Below, in pieces: positions 22,311-38,800 of a stretch of 64,000 bases of DNA. Position numbers and translations under genes: made by a program. Under the pieces are notes generated by a model that saw nothing but the letters and a program-made list of their open reading frames with translations, ran no database searches and was not told where the DNA came from. Each line of letters opens with the position of its first letter. Within the stretch, counting starts at the first letter, position 1. Source of the stretch: Cynocephalus volans (taxonomy: Eukaryota; Chordata; Mammalia; Dermoptera; Cynocephalidae). The DNA is taken from positions 46,041,095-46,105,094 of the forward strand of contig NC_084464.1 in assembly GCF_027409185.1 (NCBI RefSeq). Direction: 5' to 3'.

Positions 22311-24249
22311 CCCTGCTCCTGCACCCCCATCAGCCCCTGTCAGCTGTACAATATGGGGGGGGGGTCCAAAGAGTGGAGTTCTGTGTGACTTCAAGGATTC
22401 TAGCTGGGGCTCTGGCCCCAGGGATACTTACCTAACCGGGCTGAAAGTTCTGTATTAAACATTCCTGCTTTTTACTGCTCTGTATCTAAATTTAAAATGT
22501 ACCTTATAAAGTGAGAACTGCTTTATGAGTGAAAAGCACCAAATTAAGAAGAGCAAAATTCAAAGACTCATTTCTTTGTACCTTGATGTACCTTGATGAA
22601 ATCTAGCCACCTGCCCTCTCACCCACCCCCACTGTATGTGATTTTATGGGAAAGTGTCTGAGGCTTTGCTGAAAGGGAGGGAATGAAATATCTTTAGGTG
22701 CCTGAGGGGCGCAAGGAGGAATACTAGGTTATTACTGGGAAGAGTACCAGGCTCTGGACAGATGAGGAGACTGAGGCCACAAGGGGGAGTGAAATCCTTA
22801 ACCAAGGATCCTGATATATGGGTGCCCCCAGCCCTGAGCGCCAGCTGCTGGTAAAGGATAGGGTACCCTGGAACCCCAGTTTGGGCTGAATCTTGCAGAA
22901 GCCAGCCATCGCTGAGTATCCTCATGGTCAGGGTTTGCAGTCCCCGAGGCTGCCATGCAGAGGCAGGGAGGCATCCCCTGGAGGCAGGGTCTAGCTGGAG
23001 GCTGGCAGCATGCAGTGGGGTCAGGCCTGGCCTGGACTCTGCTCCCTCTTTGAAGACCAGGCCCCTCATCCTCTGAGTCCTGTCTCCTGACTACTGAGCC
23101 ATTCTTGCCTGGGGTGGCTGTGAGGCCTGGGTGGGGGAAGAGAGGAGGGGAATGTCCATGCCGGCCCTGGGGCAGCACATGGCCTAGATTGGACAACTGT
23201 GATGCCTGCCGACAGATCCAGGGCAGGCACAGCCACCCCAGACGCTCACACAGATCGCGGTGGCCTGACCCGTTGGCCAGGAAGCCGCATGTCCAGGACT
23301 TTCAGGAGACTTGTAAGCGGCTAATGGGGGCTTTTGAGGCTGGAAACAAGGGCAGCCAGAAAGGCATTCATTTATTGGGACCCAGCAGCTCAGAGAAGAG
23401 GAGGTGCTGAGCCTGGCTGAAGGTGGGAGGGGACCTGCTGTCAGCCTCCCCAGGAGCTTGGGTCCAGGCTCCAGGTTGGGGTGGGGGTAGGTTTCAGGGG
23501 CTGAGACTAGGGGCTCTGCATTGATTTGGGGCCAGTGGGTGGAGGGACCTGGGTCTTTTGGCCTGATGCAAGGATCCAGTTGGGTGAAGGTGGGCAGTGC
23601 TGAGGAGAAACAGGGTGCCCACTCAGGACCCCAGCAGCCCCCTCTTAGGAGGGGCCTGGAGGTAAGAAGCCAGCTGGGTTCACTGAACCCCAGTGGGTCC
23701 TACAGGGTGCCGGGCCCTGGGGAGGGCATGCAGGATGTGCACAAAGATGAGCCTGGCCGCTGGCTTCCAGGGATGTTTGTGTCTCACAAGCAAACCAGAA
23801 ATTTATATAAGGCAAATACACAGTTGTGTGGCCCTAACTTTTGACTCCAAGAGTCCAGGAGCACATAAACAGCTGTAGACCTGTGGCTTCTATGGTTGGG
23901 CTGGCTTCTGAGAGGAAGTGCTCACACTGGAGTTAGAGGAGGGATTTGGGGGAGTAGGGAAGGAGCAGGTATGGGGGAGGGATGGGGTGGTGGGCACGAG
24001 GGTGCTGCAGAGCAAATCTTGGGGTTACCCTAGGGATGGCAAGCTAGTCCCTGGACAGGCAGCAGCATCCCAGCTCAAGTCTCCTCCCATAGAGCCCTTG
24101 TCCCTCCAGTGGGTTGGGGCCCCAGGCCTGAAATGGACGTGAGGGTGCTTCCCTCATCTCCAGGGATCTCTCTCCTGCCCTGCTAGTGCCTGAGCAGCCC
24201 AGCCTGCTAACCGCAGCTCCACACCTGTCTGTCCCCCAACGGCCACACC

Positions 24250-29881
<5,632 letters not shown>

Positions 29882-32515
29882 CTGCTGGGCTGCCTCCACG
29901 TCCCCTCACTCTGCCCAGCCCCTCCCCTTCCTTCCCACTCTCCTCTCCTTCCCCTCGCCATAGAGTTCCAGACATATTTTCCGATCAAGCTTTTATTTTT
30001 TTAAAAGTCAAAACAGAACAAAACAGAAAATACAAAGAGACAGAGCATTTGCAGGGCCACCTGGAGGCCAGGGTGGTGGGGCTTGAGGTGATGGCCCTAG
30101 GGTAGGTGAAGGTCTTAGGACTTAGCCCAACATCACAACACCTGCTCTTTAGATTCCACCAAAGAGTCTCCTGAGCCCTGAGAGATGTCTCCTGGACCCT
30201 TCTTTCCTGCCCTACTCCCCCATTCCACCCCACCCCAGGCTGCCAGCACCTGCCCCTGTTCTCTGGGCCTGGTTTCCTAACATCACCCTCCTCCCCTACC
30301 CTGTTCCCTTTCTACCAGCACCCTACTCTCAAAGGCCTCCCCTCCAGACCCCAAGAAGGGAGGCCTCCCAGTCTTTAGTCTTCCACTCTGCCCTGGGGAG
30401 CACCTTTCTGCTCCTAGCTCCATCTCTCAGAACCGATGGGGCTGAGGAGGAATGGTCACCCTTCTCCCCCATAGAAGTTTCCAGGGGTCTCTAGACATGA
30501 AGGAACTGGGATACAGGAGGGTGAGCGAAGAGGGAGCAGACCCTTGGCCCAGGCCAACCTGCCCATCCAGGCCCATCTAGGGACCAAGACGCTGTTTGGG
30601 CCCTTCTCTCCAGCTCTTAGCACTTTGGGCTTAGGCTCTTCCTCAGAGCCGTATGCCCTCAGTAACTTGCAGAGACCCCACCCCCTCTCATAAGTTCCTC
30701 TGGCATGGGGTGGGGGCTCCAAAACCCAGGGCAAAGCCAGCAACAGTAGCAGCCTCCTCCCATTTCCTGGGGAGGAGGGCATCTTGCCCACACACCCACC
30801 TCCATGTCCATCCAAAACTATAGAATCACTGGGCTCAACACCAGCCTCCATGAGACCAAGCCTTGTGCCCACAAGGCTCTTGGCCTAACCATCCTTCTGT
30901 CCCCTTCCCTGGCCTACCTGGGGAGACATTGGGACTCATGGGAGCTTCCAGCCTGGGACCATCAGGGAAAGCCTGCAGCCAAGTTTGGCAGGAAGGAGGA
31001 GCCCTGGCCCTCAGGAGCAGGATGGTCACCTCACCATGTCTTTCTTCCTTGTCCCACCAGCACCTAGCATAGTATTCCCCCTGCTGGCTGCCTCTCCATC
31101 TCTCCAAACCTGGGTCACAGTTAAAGGACTTTTGGCAGCGGGGGGAAGGCCACCCTCTGCTGGTGAAAGTGGTGTTGTTGGGTACTAGGTACCAGCCTCT
31201 TCCACTGGAGTGGGGGCAGGGAGGGGAATGGGAAGCAGACCAGGGTTGGACAAGACCCCAAGAGGTTGGGGAGTGGCTGGAAGAGAAGTCTCTGGGGACC
31301 TCTGAGCGAGGACCTGAGAAGTCCTGCAGTACCAGGTGAGACTTGCTTACTGCCGATGACACTTCTAGGCCTCTGGACTGCAGACACCCTCCTCCCTCCT
31401 GCATCACCTGGCCTCCTGGGCCTCCAGGTAAAGAGAGTGTGCTGCCCGAGCCCCTCTGTCACCCATCAGTCCTCTTTTGCTCCCTGTTGCTTCTCCCAAC
31501 AGCCTACGGTTAGGAGGTAGTAGATCCCAGCCTCAAGGCTCTGACCTTCATGTGGGCATGGAGGATCTTGACAGACTCTGACAGGAGTCCGAGCAGGGGC
31601 AGGCCTCTGTCAGGGCCAGAGGCAATGGCACCCCAGGGACAGGCCTCCCCGCCACTACCCGCCCTCCACTGCCAGCATCCCCTTCCTTATCACTGTCTGG
31701 TCTCTGGGTCTCTGCTACAGCCTGAGATGTGCCCTGGACTCCTCACAGCCTGAAGCAAGATTTTGGAAGCTGGCAGCCCCCCAATTCCAGAACAAAAGCC
31801 TCTCCAGCCTTTCTCTCAGGCAGGAGGTGGACTTGGGGGCCTCTGCTCCTCACTGCTTACCCTGGAAAAGCAGGAAGCTGGCACATCTGCATCTTGGGGC
31901 CTGGGCTCCCCCTCTCTGTGCCAGCGGCTTCCCAGCACCTGGGGAGGTGCTGCAGCCCTGGCTGGACCCCAGGCCTGTTCCCCTGAGCGCTCTAGCTGCC
32001 CACTCCAGAGCAGGGACTAGAAATACCATCCCTTCAGAGCAAACTCCTCCTGACCCTCTTTTGGACCACTCTCTCTCAGTCCCCAAGCTCCTCAGGACCC
32101 CAGAGCAGGAGGCTTTCCCATCTGGAAGTCCCCCTGAGCTCTGGGGGCCCAGCCCCACCTGTCAGTGCTGGTGTCAGGGCACTCAACAAGAGTGGGGGCC
32201 ACGCCCTTCCCATGCCCACAGTTGCCTCCTGTAGCCCCTGCCCGCACCCTCGATGCTGCACGGGCCCACCCTGGCGGGGCTCAGTGAGTAGTGTGTTTCG
32301 TTCCCAGTTAACCACCATTCCGCGGCCTGGTTCTGAGAGGAGCCCGGGCCGCCCGCCACCACCGCCACCGTCTGCCACCCTAGGCTTCCTGACGTCATTC
32401 GTTCCGACACTTGTGATACTCCGAGAAGTGCTGTGGTCTCAGCAATGCACCTGTTTTGTATATGATTGTGTAATTTAAAGGTATATAAATACAAATATAT
32501 ATATATACAAGTTGT
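29882..32515 (+). other. PACSIN1: PACSIN1 3' UTR
   Basis: About 2.6 kb of non-coding DNA after the stop, nearly free of recognisable transposons. That is unlike the introns and fits a long exonic 3' UTR. It ends in an AT-rich stretch (TA dinucleotide run 32495-32508). A long 3' UTR is known for the mammalian gene. The end point is inferred. Confidence 0.65.
32488..32499 (+). terminator. PACSIN1: Likely PACSIN1 polyadenylation site with variant signals
   Basis: No AATAAA was noticed between the stop and about 33 kb. AATACA (32488-32493) and AATATA (32494-32499), both known weak variants, sit just upstream of a GT-rich region. GATAAA near 32531 is an alternative. Confidence 0.45.
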
Positions 32516-32519
32516 GATT

Positions 32520-35210
32520 ATATGACTGTGGATAAAATCCAGAACTGTGTCAACCTGGCTGGATGCTGTCATCTTGAGTCTCATGAGTCTTCAGTCTCGG
32601 GGGTTTCCGAGCGCTCTGAGAGCTATTCGTGGTTGGGATATCTGTTGAGGAGGCAGTGTCTGAGCAGGACTGGATGCTGTCCTGGCTGACCACCAACAGG
32701 CTGGGGACTGAGGGCTGGTCCCTTCACCTTCCAGGGTCTGTACAGGGGTGGGTTATAGTTGAGGCTCTGCCTTATTGGGTTCTGTGTACATAGTGACAAG
32801 CACTGACCAGGAGAGCTGGGGCATTCAGGGTCCCAAATTCATGTTTCAAATGTGATTTTGGTTCCCAAATAGGTTTTGATTTTTTAAAGCAGAACTCTAA
32901 AAGTGACTGCTGAGGCCTGTGATTCCTGGTTGTTCACAGTCCCAGGCTCCCCGTGGTGTGACATTGGGACATGGCACACTTTCCTGTATCCTGCCTGACT
33001 CTGAAGGCATTTTTGTGTGGGACACATGGGAGGGATCCTCCAGGAGACCTTCTAAGGGGAGTGGGCAAGATCAGAGCTCTGGGCTCCCACCTGTTCTGAC
33101 AGGCCCAGACCCAGGCCCAGCCCTCGTTCTAGCTCCCCTACCCCAGCTGCACCCCAATCCTAGCTACATCTCTCCTGGGGCAGGGCAGGAGTCCCAGGTC
33201 CAGTCCCAGTTCTACCCTCAGTTCACTGTGTTCTCACCCCCACCCTGGGCCTCAGCTTCCCCCATCTGGTTCAATGTCTCTCTAAGGCCCCTCTGGCCGT
33301 GGTGGCCTGGCAGAGGCCTGACACAGACCCATTGCTCAAGGTAAATACACTCAGCCCTTCATCCCACAACTTCCCCCAGCCTCAGCGTGTGCCCAGGGCA
33401 GGGAGAAAAGGTTGAGATGGGGATTGAATCTATTTGCCACCCCATCTCCCTTCCTCCCCCAAATCCACCTCTATTTGAAGTCCTAGGTTTAGCCAAACAG
33501 GAATCTTCAAATGAAGACAAAAGGTTGTGTTATCTTATTTGCACAGGCTGTTCCATTTAGTTATGGGGAGCCCTGGAGGCAGGGTCCTGTGGACAGAGGT
33601 CAGGGAATACCTAGGCCAGGTGGGGTTCCAACAGGGAGGTGTGCAGAGGAGGAAGAGGAACCTGCAGATTGCTGCCAGCTCACAGGTGTCACTGGATGGG
33701 TGTGTGCCTGCCAAGAGTATGTGTGCAGGGAGCTGCCCTACCTGACCCCCCTCCCATAGCTCCTCTTTTTGGAGCTGCTGTAGCTCCCCACTCCTAGCCT
33801 CTAATCCCCCTACCCATCCTCCTTCCCAGCCCTCACCCGAGAACTGAGGCTTCTCCAGGACCAGACCCAGCTGGGGACATATAGGCAAGTGGCTCCAGGG
33901 ACTCAGTTGGGGGCAGGGCAGGCTGGCTGGAGATAAAACCAGTTCAGCAGAGCTGAGCCTGCTTCTGGCCGGGGTCCCAGTCTGCCCCCTTCCTTGGGGC
34001 AGGAAGCAGCAGGGGCCTAGTGAGGCACAGGCCCAGGGCAGGGCCCACTCCTGGTCCAGTCCCAGCTGACAGATGCCAAGGTGCTGTTTGCTCACTGCCT
34101 GGAGTAAACTTTCTTCTGAAGACAATAAAATTGCTGGGGGCAGAAAGCGGCAGTACAGGGCAACACTTAACCCATGGCGGTCTGGGTGCCGCTGGCTTCC
34201 CCTCCTGTGTCCTGGAAGCCTGGCCTCAGAGGCTAAGGGTTGTGCTGACCAGTCACGAAGCAGGAGATGATGAGGGGCAGAGAGAGCCCTGTCGTTGGGG
34301 AGATACTGGTGGGGGTTCAGTTCCTGATTCCAACATTAATCAGCTGCATGACTGTGAGCAAGTCACTCAATTGCTCTGAGCCTCAGTTTCATCATCTGCA
34401 AAGTGGGGGAGTAACCCCTACCTCATAGTTTTGTTGAGAAGGTCGATGACAAAAAAGCAGTGAAAGCGTCTAGCACGTAGTAGGCCCTCAGGAGGCACCC
34501 ATTATTGGGTGAATAAATGTAGGAGAAGTAGGAGGGGAGTAGGTGTGAGTTGCTTTGCCCAGAGAGAGGGCGGTGGGTCTGGGTCTCCCACAGCACAGGC
34601 ACAAACACTGATGCACACCCTCTCCCCATCGTGCGCAGGCAGCTCTCCCACCCCGCTCACAGGGCTCAAGATCCACAGATGGCACGTGGAGGTCTTCAGG
34701 AGAGAGAAACCACAAATAAGCCAACCTCTCTTCCATCCTTCTGACTGCAAAGCCAGGGTCCCACGAAGGGGACGAAAGCACCCACCCTCTCCCACACCCC
34801 ATCGTGAAGTCCAGCTCCCCTAGCAGGCCAAGCAGAGATAAGGGCTCTGGGCCCCCTTGCGGGAGGGTCAGCCCCCGGCCCATCCCAGGCACAAAGCCCT
34901 GCTCTAACATGGAGCAAATGGACGTGGAGAATGCCTCCTCTCTCCAGTCCCGCACGTGGACCTTCTTCAGCCCCAGGCCTGTCTCCTGTATTTCAGCCCA
35001 CACCAGGGTGGGGATGATGAGGTGGCCGGCCATTCCAGGCCCCCCTTGGCCTTGAGGACTTACTGCCACTCTCCCATGAGCTTCTGCCAATCAATTATCC
35101 CTTTCCTTTGGCTCAGCTCAATGCCACCTCCCCAGGAAGTCTCCTGTGACCACAACCACTTCTGACCATTGGGCCTCCAGGCTGTACCACTCACTGCAGA
35201 GACACTGGGG
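32520..35210. other. Intergenic gap between convergent PACSIN1 and SPDEF
   Basis: About 2.7 kb with no coding exon recognised. It contains a MIR (34320-34520) and an isolated AATAAA at 34127-34132 that belongs to neither gene model. The rest is unique, moderately GC-rich sequence. Confidence 0.6.
34320..34520 (+). mobile_element. MIR in the intergenic gap
   Basis: Contains gagcctcagtttcatcatct and agcacgtagtaggccctcag. Confidence 0.65.
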
Positions 35211-35214
35211 ACAT

Positions 35215-35712
35215 GTCAGTTCTCTAGTATCTTTATTATCCATTCCCGGGGGCACCCGTGGCTCCTCAAGTCAGGGTGCAGATGTCTCCTGACACCACGC
35301 CAGGCATGGTGCAGAGTGGTGGCAGGAGGATGCAGCAGAGAGAGCTGGACTGCAAGTGGCCTAGCCACGTCATTGTCATTCTGTAGGCTCTGCTCTGGGA
35401 ATTCTGGGGTCGGAGGCTGGGTGGAGGGCGGCCCTTCCCCAGGGAGCGGTGAACACTGAGAACAACCCTGGCTCCCTCCAGACTCCAGTGGACTTTGTGT
35501 GTGAGCAGTCAGGTCCGAGGAGGAAGCACCCCTGCCCTGGGTCCCCAGGGAGCTCATTTCTATCCCTGGGAGTGGTGGGCTGGCCCCTCCCCGACCTTGG
35601 AATGCCAGCAGACTGTCCTTTCTCCCCAGCTCAGAGTCTGGCCAAGACCAGCACAGGCAGGAAGGAGGCCTGGCGAGGCCAGGTTTCAGACCCTGGGCTT
35701 GTCCGGCAGCCC
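35215..35712 (-). other. SPDEF: SPDEF 3' UTR
   Basis: About 0.5 kb between the stop and the polyadenylation signal, free of recognisable repeats. Confidence 0.75.
35232..35237 (-). terminator. SPDEF: SPDEF polyadenylation signal AATAAA
   Basis: The minus strand reads AATAAA here (+ strand TTTATT). Cleavage is expected 10-25 nt farther on, near 35210-35220. Confidence 0.75.
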
Positions 35713-35891
35713 TCAGATGGGGTGCACGAACTGGTAGACGAGGCGCTGGGAGATGTCCGGCTTCCGAATGATGCCCTTCTTGTAATACTGGCGGATGGAG
35801 CGGCTCAGCTTGTCGTAGTTCATGGCGGGACGGTTCTTGCGGATGCCCCACAGCCGGGCCACCTGGGCAGAGTCCTCAATTTTGAAGATAC
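35713..35891 (-). CDS. SPDEF: SPDEF last coding exon (ETS domain, DNA-binding helix, stop)
   Basis: 179 nt from the acceptor tctccag to TGA at 35715-35713. Encodes [15 protein letters not shown], the recognition helix [13 protein letters not shown] and the C-terminus VYQFVHPI. Confidence 0.98.
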
Positions 35892-38800
35892 CTGGAGAGC
35901 AGGAGGGCCCAGAGAGAGGCAGCGGTGCAAGCGGGGGTGGGGGGGTGGCAAGAAGGATAAAGACCAAGACCAACAGGTCAGTCTCGTGGAGAACCACAGG
36001 AGCCAGTGCTGGGCCCCCCTCTGCCCGGGCAGGGGTCAGGCTGTGGGGACCATGGTACCTACTTCCAGGGTTGTGCTGAGGGTTAAAGAAATGTGCAAAG
36101 CATGTGCCACAGCCCAGTAAATGCTAGAGAATACTGTGGAGTCACAAAGCTGGTGCAGGGTGAGCCTGTGTACGTTAGTGGGTTCTCTGGGGCCCTGCAG
36201 GCCTGGCCCTTGCCAGCCTCTGCTCCTGTCATGGGGTTTGCATACCCTACTCAGAAGCCCTGCACAGTTCCTGGCTGTGCCCACGGCTCATTGGCAAGAT
36301 TACCCCCTTCCTGCCCCCTGCTGCCTGTGCCCTTGTAGTTCCCAAGGCTGAAAGAACCTCTTTGCCATTTGCTGACATTGCAGCCTGCACAGCCCTTTCT
36401 GGCAGGATTCATTCATGTGAGGTGGTGGAAAGAGAGCGAGTTTGGAGCCGAGCTGACTGGGCTTGAGTATTTGCTTCCCTTAGAACCTGAGGCTCCTTTT
36501 TTCCGTCTGTAAGAGGGAGTTGTAGTGACTACCATGGGTTGTTGAGTTGTTACAGAAAGTGTTTAGAGTGCAGCCTGAGGAAGTGTCCCTTGGGACAAGC
36601 TATTACAATATTAATAGCCTCAGTTCTCATTCTGAACCCTTCTGCCAAGGCCCAGGCTGGCATGCCCCCTCCAGGGAGCCTTCCCAGACCACCCAGCCCT
36701 CTCTGATCTCCCTTCCCTAGAACTCCATCGTGGCACTGTCCCTGAAGACTGGCTCACTCAGTCTCAAATACACATCCAAAGCCACTGCACCCTGCGCAGG
36801 AACATCTGCTCCACCACCCCCATCTAACCCCTCCACGTCCATGCTTCACACTGAGCCCTAGAGTCATCTCCTCCATGAAGTCCTGCTGGGCCCAGACACA
36901 GCTGATCTCCTCTGCCCCCACGGCCCCATCACAGCTCTGAAATTCTCTCCACGTCAGCTCATTTCACTGCTATTTCTCTTACAAGACTGCGGGTCCCTCA
37001 AGGATGGGGTGCAGCTGAGCCTTCTCCAGTCCTCAGACACTATAATGTTGAGTGAGTTGGAACCAGAGTAGGTGCTCAGTGAAGGTTTGTTGGGTGAATG
37101 AATCTAGTCCATCTTATAGATAAGAATGCTGAGGTCCAGGCACCTACAGCTACTATGGCAGGATGGGGCCTAGAACCCAGGTTTCTTGTCTCTGAGCCTT
37201 TTTCTTTTTTCTTTTTTTTTTTTTTTTTTTCTGAGCCTTTTTCAAAACACACACACATACCATCTAGCCCTGTGCTGTCCAATATGGTAGACACCAGCCA
37301 CATGTGGCTACTGAGCACTTGAAATGTGGTTAGTCCAAATTGAGATATGTGTAAAATACACACTAGATTTCTAAGACTTAGTAAAATATCTCAATAATTT
37401 TTATATCGACTATATATTGAAATTATAATTTATAACATTAGATTAAATAAATGTATTATTAAAATTGAATGCCCCATTTAAAATTTTTTTAATGTGTCTA
37501 CTAGAAAATTTAGCATTGCATATGTGGCTTGCATCGTATTTCTAGTTGGACACCATCAGCCTCCCCAGTGAAGCTGTGATGTCTTTTTTTTTTTTTAAAA
37601 GATGACCGGTAAGGGGATCTTAACCCTTGACTTGGTGTTGTCAGCACCACGCTCAGCCAGTGAGCGAACCGGCCATCCGTATATGGGATCCGAACCCGAG
37701 GCCTTGGTGTTCTCAGCACCGCACTCTCCCGAGTGAGCCACGGGCCGGCCCGAAGCTGTGATGTCTTGAGGGCAAAGACTGTATTCCATTCTCAGCATAT
37801 GGTTTTTTTTTTTTTTTTTTTTTTTGTCTTTTTCGTGACCGGCACTCAGCCAGTGAGTGCACTGGCCAGTCCTATATGGGATCCGAACCTGCGGCGGGAG
37901 CGTCGCTGCGCTCCCAAGCGCTGCACTCTCCTGAGTGCGCCACGGGGTCGGCCCTCAACAAATCGTTTTAAGCCCCTACTATGTTCCAGGCGCTGTGTGG
38001 TGCTGAGGGTCCTAAATAAGACAGAGTCTGGCCAGGAGACAGATGTGGACACAAGTTGCACACAGACCCTGGGGCATTCCAGCAAATGCGTGTCTGGCTT
38101 CAGGGCACAGAGGGGGACGGGCCTGTGCCCAGCACTCGGTAAGAGCCCCACAACCTCAGCACCCCCCACAGGGCACCCGCTCACCTTTCTCCTTGTTGAG
38201 CCACCGGATGAAGCGGCCGTAGCTGTGGGGCTTGAGCAACAGCTCCTTGAGGAACTGCCACAGGTGGATGGGCTGCCCGGAGCAGGACGAGTCCACCTCG
38301 CTGTCGGTCCAGCTCTCCTCACTGGTCGAGGCTGGGGGGCAGGGAGGGGGATGGGAGGCGGTAAGTGGGGAGCTTCAGTGGCAGCCACGCCTTTACGCCA
38401 GACCCCGGGGCCCAGGCCCCTCCCGCCCGTGTCCCAGCTCACCACGGAAGTGAATAGCCCCAGATGAGGTCCTCTCCTTCATCCAGGCAGCTGTGGGGCA
38501 AGGAGAGCAGGTTGGGGACCAAAGAGAGGCCCAAGGGTGGAGAAAGGAGGGCGATTGGGTGGGACTCTGGGACCAAAGAGGCCCCTCTGAGGCTGAGGGT
38601 TTCCCCTATGGCTGCCTGCCTCCTGCCAATCTGGGAAGGCAAGTTGTTTACAAGAAGCTGCTTCCTGGAAGAAAATTTTGGATTTCAGAGCTGGGAGGGG
38701 CCTTAGAGACCCTGCATACATCCCCTGTTGTTCAGATTAAGGACATCAGATGTCGGTGCTGGCTGTGCTTCCCTTTCCTCAGAGTGAAATGAGGCCTGGG

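Larger units (their letters stand above)
15180..24186 (+). other. PACSIN1: PACSIN1 intron 1
   Basis: About 9 kb, GC-rich in its first 2 kb. It contains an L2 (16930-17690), a shorter L2 piece (about 18520-18720), several MIRs, an ERVL LTR inserted into a MIR (20790-21345) and an antisense L1 fragment (about 21775-22310). No other exon was recognised. 22310-24180 appears mostly unique. Confidence 0.6.

Noticed and set aside
37995-38015. REST/NRSF-like site (ggcgctgtgtggtgctgag)
   Set aside because: The two half-sites are two bases too close and the surrounding text looks like a retroelement tail, so this is probably chance similarity.
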